Of a stretch of DNA of 64,000 nucleotides, positions 46,598 through 55,225 are shown piece by piece. Source of the DNA: Thioalkalivibrio sp. ALE31. Lineage in GTDB: Bacteria; Pseudomonadota; Gammaproteobacteria; Ectothiorhodospirales; Ectothiorhodospiraceae. Positions within the stretch are counted from its first letter, which is position 1, and each line of letters starts with the position of its first letter. A program made the position numbers and the translations under genes. The notes below the pieces were generated by a model, which worked only from the letters and a program-made list of their open reading frames with translations, ran no database searches and was not told the origin of the DNA. The DNA is taken from assembly GCF_000377405.1 (NCBI RefSeq), contig NZ_KB905020.1, positions 620,001 to 684,000 on the forward strand. Direction: 5' to 3'.

Positions 46598-47182
46598 TCA
46601 GGATCGGCCTCGCCCAAAGGTCATGCGCTGCATCACCCCGTCGCGGCGAATACGCCAGTGGTAGAGCGCGGCAACCACATGTCCCGCCACCAGGATCAGG
46701 GTCACCCGACCCAGGGCCTGATGCCAGGCGAACAGCGTCTCCGACAATGCCTCGTTCTCCGGGAACAGGCCCGGCAGGATCAGCGGCCCCAGTTGCACCG
46801 GGTAGCCACCGGCCGCGGTCGCCCACCACCCGATCACCGGCATCAGGATCAGCAGGACGTACAACAGCCCGTGCACGGCCTCGGAACCCATCCGCTGCCA
46901 GCGAGCCAGCGCGACCGCATACCCCGGCTTGCCGCGCCGCAGGCGCAGTCCGATCCGCACCAGCATCAAGACCAGAATCAGCACCCCGAAACTCTTGTGC
47001 CAGGTATAGAGCGTGTTGGTCGCCGCCTCGCCAAAGCGCGCCTGCAGACCCTCGAAGCCGAACCAGCCAATGGTCCCGCCCAGCCCCAGCGCCCCCAGCA
47101 CCAGCACAGCCACCAGCCAGTGCAACACCCGCTGCGCGAGGCTGTAGCGCGGCCAGACGGCCGCATCCCCTTGCTGTCGCAT
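46598..47182 (-). CDS. Cytochrome b561-type diheme membrane protein
   Basis: 194 residues, ATG at 47182 with GAGGAGG upstream. Four membrane helices with histidines placed for two b hemes: LAQRVLHWLV, LYTWHKSFGVL, EAVHGLLYVL, LVAGHVVAALYHW. Prokaryotic cytochrome b561 family, moving electrons between quinol and a periplasmic acceptor; E. coli relatives dismutate superoxide. The partner is unknown. Confidence 0.9.
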   Translation of the reverse strand: MRQQGDAAVWPRYSLAQRVLHWLVAVLVLGALGLGGTIGWFGFEGLQARFGEAATNTLYTWHKSFGVLILVLMLVRIGLRLRRGKPGYAVALARWQRMGSEAVHGLLYVLLILMPVIGWWATAAGGYPVQLGPLILPGLFPENEALSETLFAWHQALGRVTLILVAGHVVAALYHWRIRRDGVMQRMTFGRGRS

Positions 47183-47312
47183 CCCGAACCACCTCCTCGA
47201 GTCGGCTTTGCTGTCCGAAGGAAACACCCTATCAGTCCGCCACGCCCGAAGTATCCCCAACGACATCGGCCATATAACCGCTGCGTGCGGTGCCCGCGCT
47301 ACCCTTGCGTGG

Positions 47313-48059
47313 ATGAACCGTTCCCCCATCAGCGGACCGTCCCGGTCACATCCACTCGACCCGACCCGCATCCGCTGCCTGACGTTCGACCTCGACGACA
47401 CCCTGTGGCCGGTGATGCCGGTCATCCACCACGCCGAGGCGCGCTTCTACGCCTGGCTGCGGGAACAGGCCCCCGCGGTCTGCGAACGCTTTGATCCAGA
47501 CGCCCTGATCCAGTCCCGCACGGCCTTCATGCGCGCGGCCCCCGACCACGAGCGCCACGACCTGACCCGCCTGCGCAAGCGCTGGCTGCGCGAACTGGCC
47601 GAGACCTGTGGCTGCTGCCCGGAGCGTCTGTCGGGTGAAGGCTTCCAGGTGTTCTGGGAGGCGCGCAACGAGGTCACGCCCTACCCCGAGGCCGCGGGCG
47701 TGCTGACTACCCTGGCCCGCCACTTCCGTCTGGGCGCAATCAGCAACGGCAATGCCGACGTATTCCGCACCCCCCTCGGGCGGCAATTCGACTTCGCCAT
47801 CGCCGCAGGCGAAGCGGGTGCGGCGAAGCCCGACCCGCGCATCTTCCACCAGGCCCGCGAGCAGGCCGGAGTCGAACCCGACGCCATCCTGCACGTTGGC
47901 GACGACAGCACCGCGGATGTCCTCGGTGCCCTGCAGGCCGGCTTTCGCGCCGCCTGGTTCAACCCGGCGTCCCTGCCCTGGGAGCACGGCCAGCCGCGCC
48001 CCTGCCTGACCCTCGGGCGTCTCGGCCAGCTACCCCGGCAACTCGGCATCCCCACCTGA
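47313..48059 (+). CDS. HAD-family phosphatase, YigB-like
   Basis: 248 residues. HAD motif I FDLDDTLWPV (nucleophile Asp), motif II AISNGNAD, motif III lysine in GAAKPDPRIF, motif IV HVGDDSTADVLGA. Closest to YigB, a phosphatase acting on the riboflavin precursor ribitylaminouracil phosphate and other small substrates. The weak ribosome site makes the exact start uncertain. Confidence 0.88.
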   Translation: MNRSPISGPSRSHPLDPTRIRCLTFDLDDTLWPVMPVIHHAEARFYAWLREQAPAVCERFDPDALIQSRTAFMRAAPDHERHDLTRLRKRWLRELAETCGCCPERLSGEGFQVFWEARNEVTPYPEAAGVLTTLARHFRLGAISNGNADVFRTPLGRQFDFAIAAGEAGAAKPDPRIFHQAREQAGVEPDAILHVGDDSTADVLGALQAGFRAAWFNPASLPWEHGQPRPCLTLGRLGQLPRQLGIPT

Positions 48060-48075
48060 CCCTGCACCGCCCCAC

Positions 48076-48143
48076 CCTGTAGGAGGCCAGCCCCCTGGCC
48101 GATTCGGTGTTCATCAGCGCCCCATCGGCCAGGGGGCTGGCCT
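48076..48143. repeat. REP-like palindrome, type 2, split by the IS110 insertion
   Basis: Left arm 48076-48102 (core GGAGGCCAGCCCCCTGGCC) and right arm from 48125, which is cut after GGGGGCTGGCCT. The missing end, CCTACAGG, is found at 49303-49310 beyond the insertion sequence. Joining the two restores a perfect 27-base arm. Confidence 0.9.
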
Positions 48144-48173
48144 TGTATGTTTACCCGTGGCAGGCCTAGAAAG

Positions 48174-48330
48174 GGTCTGTCGGGGTGGAGGGACGAGGCT
48201 GGCATCTGGCCTGTGGCACAGACGGTAGGAGAGTTCGTCCCACCCCTCACCTTAAACGCCGATAAGGAATCGATCGGCTCGGGACCGACGATAGATGGCA
48301 AGCCAGCGTTCGGTGAGGCCCCGACAGACC
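48174..48330 (+). ncRNA. Bridge RNA candidate of the IS110 element
   Basis: Outer closing stem GGTCTGTCGGGG (48174-48185) pairs perfectly with CCCCGACAGACC (48319-48330). Inside, a first stem GGGACGA (48190-48196) / TCGTCCC (48235-48241) encloses a loop with GGCTGGC (48197-48203) on its 5' side and GTAGGAG (48225-48231) on its 3' side. These match the left and right halves of the insertion site GGCTGGC-CT-CCTAC, as target guides should. A second stem AACGC (48255-48259) / GCGTT (48306-48310) encloses a donor-loop candidate with GGAATCG (48266-48272) and GGCAAG (48297-48302), which can pair with the element's own joined ends when G-T pairs are allowed. Its place upstream of the transposase is that of IS621-type bridge RNAs. 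Confidence 0.8.
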
Positions 48331-48358
48331 ACTCCAAGCTAGCTCGGGAGGTGTGATG

Positions 48359-49297
48359 ATGGCAACGCATCGGATCGGGGTCGATGTCGGCAAGGCCGAG
48401 TTGTGGATCAGTATTGACGGTGAAACCGCACAGCCGTGTCCCAACGAGCTCCCGGCGATCCGTCGCTGGGTCCGTAGCCTGGAGGGTCCGGCCGACTTCG
48501 CCCTGGAAGCCACCAACGACTATCACCTGGCCCTGGCGCTGGAGGCTCATCATCAGGGCCACCGGGTGTATCTGGTCAATGGCTATCGCCTCAATCGCTA
48601 CCGCGAGAGCATCGGTGGCCGGGCCAAGACCGATGCCGGGGATGCCCGGCTGCTGGTGCGTTATCTGCAACGCGAGCAGGACGAACTGCGCCCCTGGACA
48701 CCGCCGCCCGAGGGTTACCGGACCCTGCAAAAGCTGTTGCGCCGGCGTGCCACGCTGGTGCGGGCACGGGTCATGCTGGAGCAGAGCCTGCGAGGCGTAC
48801 CCGAACTGCAGTCCAACCTGAAGGATCTGCTCCGGGAGATCGGCCGGCTGGATGCCGTCCTCCAGCGTGTGCTGCGCGAGACGGTCGGTCGCGCCGGCTG
48901 GTCGGATCACGCCCGGCGCTGCCAGCAGATCGAGGGCGTCGGTCCGCTCACCGCGGCAGGCCTGACCATGGCGTTCCAGCGGGGGGCCTTCCGCAACAGT
49001 GATGCGTTCGTCGCCTTCCTGGGGCTGGATGTCCGCATCCGCGACTCCGGCACAAAACGGGGGCAGCGCAAACTCACCAAACAGGGCGATCCAGAGTTGC
49101 GACGGCTGCTCTACCTGGCCGCGATGCAGGCCAAGTCCACACCCGCCTGGAGCGACTACTACCAGCGCTGCCTGGACCGTGGCCTGGCGACGACCCAGGC
49201 GCTGAATACCTTGGCTCGCAAGCTGGCCCGCGTCGCCTTCGCCCTGATGAACAATCAGACCGATTACCAACCTAAGACCCCTTGTGGAGAGACATAG
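48359..49297 (+). CDS. IS110-family transposase (bridge-RNA-guided recombinase)
   Basis: 312 residues; ATG 48359 has GGAGG seven bases upstream (an ATG one codon earlier is also possible). The N-terminal RuvC-like DEDD domain shows GVDVGKAELW, FALEATNDYH and KTDAGDARLL; the C-terminal domain has QIEGVGPLTAAGL and DSGTKRGQRKLTKQGDPELRRLLY, holding the catalytic serine. Intact, no frameshift, so the element may be active. Confidence 0.95.
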   Translation: MATHRIGVDVGKAELWISIDGETAQPCPNELPAIRRWVRSLEGPADFALEATNDYHLALALEAHHQGHRVYLVNGYRLNRYRESIGGRAKTDAGDARLLVRYLQREQDELRPWTPPPEGYRTLQKLLRRRATLVRARVMLEQSLRGVPELQSNLKDLLREIGRLDAVLQRVLRETVGRAGWSDHARRCQQIEGVGPLTAAGLTMAFQRGAFRNSDAFVAFLGLDVRIRDSGTKRGQRKLTKQGDPELRRLLYLAAMQAKSTPAWSDYYQRCLDRGLATTQALNTLARKLARVAFALMNNQTDYQPKTPCGET

Positions 49298-49325
49298 AAT
49301 CTCCTACAGGGGGGACACCACCACA

Positions 49326-49408
49326 CCCGTGGGAGCCTGCTTGCAGGCGAAGCCCCTGCCCGCGCCCGACTCTGGCAGGGGCTTCGCCTGCAAGCAGGCT
49401 CCCACGGG
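49326..49408. repeat. REP-like palindromic unit, type 1, perfect arms
   Basis: Arms of about 34 bases (49327-49360 and 49374-49407) are fully complementary around a 13-base spacer. Core GGAGCCTGCTTGCAGGCGAA is shared with 34487-34565. A small separate hairpin, AGCCAATCC (49425-49433) / GGATTGGCT (49443-49451), follows before the nuclease gene. Confidence 0.85.
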
Positions 49409-49506
49409 GCAGAACCGATGAAGGAGCCAATCCTGCGATCCGGGATTGGCTTTGCCCCGCGATTCTTCCAAACTGCCGCCATGATCCCGACTGCCTCCCT
49501 GCGCCC

Positions 49507-50787
49507 ATGAAGCTCCTGTGCGTGGGCGACATCCACCTGGGCCGCCAGCCCTCGCGCATCCCGCCAGCGGTCGATGACGCGGTCGGCATTGCGGCGCTCG
49601 GCCCCGCGGCGGCCTGGCGGCGCAGCGTCGACTACGCACTGGAACAGCCGGTCGACGCCGTCCTGCTGGCCGGCGACGTGGTGGAACAGGAGGACGACTT
49701 CTTCGAGGCCTACCGCGACCTGCGCGAAGGCGTTCAGCGCCTGACCACTGCCGGCATCCGCGTCCTCGGGGTCGCCGGCAACCATGATGTCCAGGTGCTC
49801 CCGCGCCTCGCAAAGGCCCTGCCGGCGTTCGAGCTGCTGGGCGCCGGTGGTCAGTGGGAGACCCGCGAGCTTCAGGGCCGCGAGGGCGGCCGCGCGCGTA
49901 TCGCGGGCTGGTCATTCCCGCAGGCGCGCGTCAGCGAAAGCCCGCTGGAGGCCGGCTTTCCCAAGCCCGTCGACTGCCCCACCCTCGGTCTGCTGCACTG
50001 CGATCGTGACCAGGCGCGCAGCCCGCATGCACCGGTGCGCAGCAGCGCGCTGGAGGCGGCCCCGGCGGAGGCCTGGCTGCTCGGCCATATCCACCGCCCC
50101 GACGCCCTCGCCGCGCCGCGCCCGATGGGCTACCTCGGCTCCCTGACCGGCATGGACCCGGGCGAGCCCGGGCGCCACGGCCCCTGGCAGCTGGAACTGG
50201 CCGCGAACGGCACGCTCGCCATCCAGCAGGTTCCGCTGGCACCGCTGTACTGGGACACCCTGGAGATCCCGGTCGACGGCCTGGACGTCGCCGCGGACAT
50301 CCATCACCGCGTAACCGAGGCCCTGGAACGCCTGCACACCGAAATCGAGCAATGGCCGCAGCGGCCACGGGCGGTCGGCTGCCGGCTGCGATTCACCGGC
50401 CGCAGCGACCAGCGCGCGGCACTGGAGCGCGTCCTGAATGCGGACGATCCGCGTGCCACGGTGCAGACCCTGGGGGATCGCCTGTACTTCGTCCACGACT
50501 GGCGCCTGGAGGCCCAGCCGGCCGTGGACCTCGAGGCGCTGGCCGCGGGGAGTGACCCGGCCGCCCTGCTCGCGCGCAAGCTTCTGCTGCTGCAGGGGGC
50601 GGACAGCGAGGCGCGCCGCGCCCTGCTGGACGCCGCGCGCGAGCCCCTCGCCGAGATAACCCGCGCCCCGCACTACCGCGCGCTGGGGCGCGAGGCTCCG
50701 GATGACACCGCGCTCGCGGCGACCCTGGAGGCCGCGGCCCTGCACGCACTGGACCGCCTGCTGCTGCAGCGCGAGGGCGACCAGTGA
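49507..50787 (+). CDS. SbcD/Mre11-like DNA exonuclease (YhaO type)
   Basis: 426 residues from ATG 49507. Calcineurin-like phosphoesterase motifs in order: GDIHLGR, AGDVVEQ, GNHD, LLHCD and GHIHRPD, giving the two-metal nuclease site. The C-terminal ~150 residues form a helical domain that likely docks on its ATPase partner. Coupled by ATGA to the next gene. Expected to act on DNA ends in repair; biochemical role inferred from the family. Confidence 0.88.
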   Translation: MKLLCVGDIHLGRQPSRIPPAVDDAVGIAALGPAAAWRRSVDYALEQPVDAVLLAGDVVEQEDDFFEAYRDLREGVQRLTTAGIRVLGVAGNHDVQVLPRLAKALPAFELLGAGGQWETRELQGREGGRARIAGWSFPQARVSESPLEAGFPKPVDCPTLGLLHCDRDQARSPHAPVRSSALEAAPAEAWLLGHIHRPDALAAPRPMGYLGSLTGMDPGEPGRHGPWQLELAANGTLAIQQVPLAPLYWDTLEIPVDGLDVAADIHHRVTEALERLHTEIEQWPQRPRAVGCRLRFTGRSDQRAALERVLNADDPRATVQTLGDRLYFVHDWRLEAQPAVDLEALAAGSDPAALLARKLLLLQGADSEARRALLDAAREPLAEITRAPHYRALGREAPDDTALAATLEAAALHALDRLLLQREGDQ

Positions 50788-53700
50788 AGCTGGAATCCCT
50801 GGACATCCAGCGCCTCCCCGGCATCCATCCGGGCTTCCGGCTGGAGGCCCTGGGACCGGGCGTGAACGTCGTGGTCGGCCCCAACGCCTCGGGCAAGTCC
50901 AGCCTGCTGCGCGGCCTGCGCGCCGCCCTCTATCCACAGGAACAGCGCAACAGGGGCGTGCAGGTCGCGGCCCGTTTCAACGACGCACAGGGCAGCCTCG
51001 AGGCGCAGCGCGTCGGCACCGACCTGTACTGGCTGCGCGACGGGCAGCGCGGCGATCCGCCGCCGCTGCCGGATCATCGTTTCATCGACTGCTACACCCT
51101 GCACATCGAGGACCTGCTGGCCGCGGACCACGCGACCGAACGGGCGATCGGCGACTGGCTGGCGCGCGAACTGGCCGGCGGCTACGACCTCCCCGCCCTG
51201 CGCGCGGACCCCGCCCTGGCCCTGAAGACCACTCATGCCCGCAGCGAAGCACAGGCCCTGGCCACCGCCGAGCAGGAGCTGCGCCAGCGCACGCGCGAAC
51301 AGCGCGCCCTGCAGGAGGACGAACAACGCCTCGCCGAACTGGAGACGCAGCGCCAGGACGCGCAGCGGGCCAGCGACGCGGCGGCCCAGTACGAACGCGC
51401 CCTGGAGCTGCTGGAGGCCCGCCGCGAACGCCAGTCCCTGGAGACCCGGCTGGCGGCCTTCCCGGACGGCCTGGCCCGGCTGCGCGGCGACGAACTGGAC
51501 AGCCTGGAACAGCTGCGCAAGACGCTGCGCCGCCTCGACCACGAGCGCCAGCAGGCCCAGGCCCGGCTCGATGCGGCCCGCGACCAGCTGGATACCAGTG
51601 GACTGTCCGAAAGCCCCCTGGAAGCCGCCGCGTTCGACGACCCGCGCGCCCGCGTACGCGAACTGCAGGGACTGGAGAGCCGCGCCGACCAGGCCGCACG
51701 CGAGCTGCAGTCCGCCCGTTCGGCCGTCGCCTCGGCAGCTGACGCTCTGGGCGCCGACCCGGCTGCCGTCCCGACGCTGGACCCGACCGCGGTCCACACG
51801 ACGGAACAGGCCCTCGAAACCCAGCGCCAGCTGCAGGCCGCGATCCGCCGCCGCGAGGACGAACTGGCCGGCCTGCCCGCGGCCGACCCCGACCGGCCCG
51901 ACCCGGAGGCGCTGCGCCGCGCACGGGACGAACTGCTGCACTGGCTCGGCGCCCCGCGCCCGCCGGCGAACTCCGTCCTGCACCGAGCGGCGCGGATCAC
52001 GGCCCTGGCCGCAGCTGCGGCGGCCATCGGGAGTGCGGCCCTGTGGGTCCACTGGGGCTTCCTCGTCCTGGCGCTCCCCGTGGCCTGGTCGGGCTGGATA
52101 CTGGCACGACCGAACCACGACGCCGTCCCGCGCCAGGCGGCCGAGGCGCGTTACCGCGATACCGGCATCGAGCCACCCTCGGCCTGGACGCCGGAGGCGG
52201 TGCGTGAACGCCTGGAGGCCGTGGAACGGGAACTGCGCGCAGCCGAGGCCGACCGCCACGCGGCCGAACGCCGCACCCGGCTGGAGCGTGAACTGGAGGA
52301 GAAGCACGACGCGCTGGCAGCTGCTCGGGAACAACTGCGCCAGACGGCCACGGCGGTCGGCTTCGACCCCGAGTGTCTGGATGCCTCGTTGCAGCGCTGG
52401 ATCCACCTGAGCGCGGAACTGGACCGCGCCCGTCGCGACGAGGCCACGGCCCGGGGCGAGCAGGAGCAACTGACGGCCCGTATGGACGAACTGCGCACGG
52501 CCCTGGTGCGGTTCCTGGACGCGTACGCGGCCGCCCCGGAGGACGCGCAGCCCACGGCCGACGCCCTGGCGCAGCGTCTGGAACGGCTGGCCCGCCGCCT
52601 GCAGGATCGGGACGAGGCACGTCGCGAACAGCACGAGGCGCAGCGCGAGCTCGAGCGCCTGGAGGTCGAGGCCGACACCACGCGCGCGCGCGTCACCGAA
52701 CTGTACGCCCGGGCCGGGCTGGAAGAGGATGACGAAGCGGGACTGCGCGAACACCTGCGGCTGCGGCCGGAATGGCAGCGCCTGCAGGATGAGCTGCGCG
52801 ACGTCCGCGCCCGCGAAGGCGATCGCAGCCGTCACCTTGAGGCACAACCGGACCTGCTGGCGCTGGTCGATCAGGACGCCGAGGCGGCGCTGCGCGAAGC
52901 GCTGGCCGAATGCGAACACCAGGCGCAGCAGCGCGACGAGCTCACCCGCGAAATCACCCGCATCGAGACCGAGATCGACCGCGCCGGACGGGATCGCGCA
53001 CTGGAGACCGCGCGCGCCCGGTGGGCCCAGGCCCGCGACGCCCTGGACACGCGTCTGGACGAGGCCCTGTTCGCCACCGCGGGCCAGTTTCTGCTGGACC
53101 AGGTCACTATCGAACACGAAGAGACCGCGCAGCCCGCTGCCCTGCGCCGGGCACGTGACTGGTTTCAGCGTTTTACGCGCCATCAATACGAGCTGCTGTT
53201 CAGCCCCGGCGAGACGGCCACGCCATTTGGCGCGCGCGAGACCGCCAGTGGCGACACCCGCGGCCTGTCGGAACTCTCCAGCGGCACCCGCATGCAGCTC
53301 GTGCTGGCCGTGCGCATCGCCTTCGCGCTGGAGGCCGAACGCGGGCGCACGCCCCTGCCACTGTTCCTGGACGAGGCCCTGGGCAACGCCGACCCCGAGC
53401 GCTTCCGCGCGGTCGCCGAAAGCCTCCAGCTACTGGCACAGGAGGATGATCGGCAGGTCTTCTATCTTACGGCCCAGCCCGAGGATGCGCGCTACTGGTC
53501 CGCCCGGGACGCCACGGTGCGGATCATCGACCTGCCGGCCGTGCGCGGCGCCCAGCACGCCATCACCGATGCCGGTGACCTGGCCCTGCCCGAACGCCTG
53601 GCGATCCCGAGCCCGGGCGACGCCCGCCCCGAGGACTACGCCACCACGCTCGGCGTGCCCGCGATCGACCCGTGGCAGGATGCGGCGCGGATCCACCCGT

Positions 53701-54236
53701 TCCATCTGCTGCGCGACGACCTTGACGCCCTGCACCGGCTGCTCACCCTGGGGGTGGACAGCATCGGCACGCTGGAGACCGTCCTGCGCGGGCCCGATGC
53801 CGAACTCCTGGGGGACCCGGCGCAGCGCGAGCAGCTTGCGGCCCGGGTCGAGGGCGCGCGCGCCTGGCTGCGCGCCTGGCGCCAGGGCCGCGGGCGCCCC
53901 GTGGACCGTGCCGCGCTGGAGGGCTCCGGCGTGATCAGCGATACCTTTATCGAAGCAGTCAGTGAACTGGCCACGCAGGTGGACGGAGACGCCGAGGCCC
54001 TGGTCCGGGAACTGGAACAGGGCGCGGTCAAGCGCTTCCAGAGCGCGACGCGCGAGCGCCTGGAGGCATGGCTCGGCGAGCACGGCTACATCGACCCGGA
54101 ACCGACCAACAGCGACACCACCCTCGAGCACCGGGTGATCGCCACACTGCAACCCTTCAGCCCATCCCCGGACGCCGCGACCCGCGACGGCCAGGCCCTG
54201 GCGCGCAGCATGCAGGCGGGCCTGCGCTCGAACTGA
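50784..54236 (+). CDS. SbcC/Rad50-like ATPase (YhaN type)
   Basis: 1150 residues. N-terminal Walker A GPNASGKSS near residue 35, long coiled-coil arms (about 150-370 and 450-800), and C-terminal signature SELSSGTRMQLVLAVRIAFALE with Walker B PLPLFLDEALGNAD. Between the arms lie two hydrophobic segments (about 395-440), as in YhaN relatives, instead of the Rad50 zinc hook. An extra ~200-residue domain follows the ATPase lobe (after about 940). Forms a complex with the preceding nuclease. Confidence 0.88.
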   Translation: MKLESLDIQRLPGIHPGFRLEALGPGVNVVVGPNASGKSSLLRGLRAALYPQEQRNRGVQVAARFNDAQGSLEAQRVGTDLYWLRDGQRGDPPPLPDHRFIDCYTLHIEDLLAADHATERAIGDWLARELAGGYDLPALRADPALALKTTHARSEAQALATAEQELRQRTREQRALQEDEQRLAELETQRQDAQRASDAAAQYERALELLEARRERQSLETRLAAFPDGLARLRGDELDSLEQLRKTLRRLDHERQQAQARLDAARDQLDTSGLSESPLEAAAFDDPRARVRELQGLESRADQAARELQSARSAVASAADALGADPAAVPTLDPTAVHTTEQALETQRQLQAAIRRREDELAGLPAADPDRPDPEALRRARDELLHWLGAPRPPANSVLHRAARITALAAAAAAIGSAALWVHWGFLVLALPVAWSGWILARPNHDAVPRQAAEARYRDTGIEPPSAWTPEAVRERLEAVERELRAAEADRHAAERRTRLERELEEKHDALAAAREQLRQTATAVGFDPECLDASLQRWIHLSAELDRARRDEATARGEQEQLTARMDELRTALVRFLDAYAAAPEDAQPTADALAQRLERLARRLQDRDEARREQHEAQRELERLEVEADTTRARVTELYARAGLEEDDEAGLREHLRLRPEWQRLQDELRDVRAREGDRSRHLEAQPDLLALVDQDAEAALREALAECEHQAQQRDELTREITRIETEIDRAGRDRALETARARWAQARDALDTRLDEALFATAGQFLLDQVTIEHEETAQPAALRRARDWFQRFTRHQYELLFSPGETATPFGARETASGDTRGLSELSSGTRMQLVLAVRIAFALEAERGRTPLPLFLDEALGNADPERFRAVAESLQLLAQEDDRQVFYLTAQPEDARYWSARDATVRIIDLPAVRGAQHAITDAGDLALPERLAIPSPGDARPEDYATTLGVPAIDPWQDAARIHPFHLLRDDLDALHRLLTLGVDSIGTLETVLRGPDAELLGDPAQREQLAARVEGARAWLRAWRQGRGRPVDRAALEGSGVISDTFIEAVSELATQVDGDAEALVRELEQGAVKRFQSATRERLEAWLGEHGYIDPEPTNSDTTLEHRVIATLQPFSPSPDAATRDGQALARSMQAGLRSN

Positions 54237-54251
54237 GTCCGCGGGCGGGGA

Positions 54252-55019
54252 TCAGGCGCGGGCGCGCCCGGACAGGAAGGCGTCGACGCGGTCCAGGTCT
54301 TCCGGGGTATCGACGCCGGGCGGATGGGCCTCGGCACGGCGGCCGACCTGGATCCACGCGCCCATGTCGAGGGCGCGCAGCTGCTCCAGCTGCTCCAGTT
54401 CTTCCAGCGGGGCCGGCGGCTCGGCGCTCATACGCCGCAGGAACCCGGCGCGGTAGGCATACAGGCCCAGGTGGCGGGTGGCCTGCTCTACGGCCGGCAC
54501 CTGCCCGGCGCGGTGGGCCTCGCGATCCATGGGGATCGGGGCACGGGAGAAGTACAGCGCCCGACCGCTGCGGTCGGTCACCAGCTTGACCTGATTGGGG
54601 TCCGCCAAATCCTGGGCACAGCGGATCGGCACGCCGAGGGTGGCCATATCCGCCTGCGGGGTCTGCGCCAGCAGGGCCGCCAGGTCATCCAGCAATGGTC
54701 CCGGAGTCAGCGGCTCATCGCCCTGCAGGTTGACCACGATGGACTCGTCCCCCCAGCCCTCGGCGGCCGCGACCGCGGCGATGCGGTCGGTGCCCGAGGG
54801 CAGCGCGGGATCGGTCAGGAAGGCCTCGGCCCCGCACTGGCGCGCGACCGCGAGGATGCGGTCGTCATCCCCGGCCACGATCACGCGGCCCGCGGCACTC
54901 TCCTGCGCCCGGCTGATCACATGCGCGATCAGCGGGCGCCCGGCGACCGCCGCGAGCGGCTTGTCCGGCAGCCGGCTGGAGGCCATGCGGGCCGGGATCA
55001 CCACGACGAAGCCCGTCAT
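54252..55019 (-). CDS. kdsB: CMP-KDO synthetase
   Basis: Activates KDO as CMP-KDO for lipopolysaccharide core. 255 residues; nucleotidyltransferase motif [20 protein letters not shown] at the N-terminus, then [13 protein letters not shown] and HLGLYAYR. Last gene of the leftward exbB-to-kdsB cluster; convergent with the YhaN-like gene, 15 bases apart. Confidence 0.96.
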   Translation of the reverse strand: MTGFVVVIPARMASSRLPDKPLAAVAGRPLIAHVISRAQESAAGRVIVAGDDDRILAVARQCGAEAFLTDPALPSGTDRIAAVAAAEGWGDESIVVNLQGDEPLTPGPLLDDLAALLAQTPQADMATLGVPIRCAQDLADPNQVKLVTDRSGRALYFSRAPIPMDREAHRAGQVPAVEQATRHLGLYAYRAGFLRRMSAEPPAPLEELEQLEQLRALDMGAWIQVGRRAEAHPPGVDTPEDLDRVDAFLSGRARA

Positions 55020-55027
55020 GCGGCGAC

Positions 55028-55222
55028 TCAGGCCTCGCGCCAGCGTTCCTTCTCGTCCTCGGAGAGCACGCGGGCCTCGTCCTCCAGCATGACCGGGATG
55101 TCGTCGCGGATCGGATAGGCGAGACCGGCGGAGACCGAGATCAGCTCCTGGTTCTCGCGGTCATATTTCAGCGGACCCTTGGTGACCGGGCAGACCAGAA
55201 TATCGAGCAGACGCTTGTCCAT
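55028..55222 (-). CDS. Trm112/YcaR family small protein
   Basis: 64 residues: [18 protein letters not shown], then [19 protein letters not shown], the YcaR/Trm112 pattern. Bacterial members lie between lpxK and kdsB just as here; only one cysteine remains of the zinc set. Function unknown. Confidence 0.92.
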   Translation of the reverse strand: MDKRLLDILVCPVTKGPLKYDRENQELISVSAGLAYPIRDDIPVMLEDEARVLSEDEKERWREA

Positions 55223-55225
55223 GCA

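Larger units (their letters stand above)
48142..49300 (+). mobile_element. IS110-family insertion sequence
   Basis: 1159 bases. Borders are inferred from the interrupted palindrome: a CT dinucleotide occurs at 48142-48143 and again at 49301-49302, and removing the interval restores the perfect hairpin with one CT. No terminal inverted repeats and no other target duplication, as usual for IS110. Contains a noncoding left part of about 215 bases and one transposase gene. Confidence 0.9.

Noticed and set aside
50673-53186. 837-codon open frame on the minus strand
   Set aside because: Lies opposite the YhaN-like ATPase, whose motifs and codon use are real; the antisense product has no recognisable domain.
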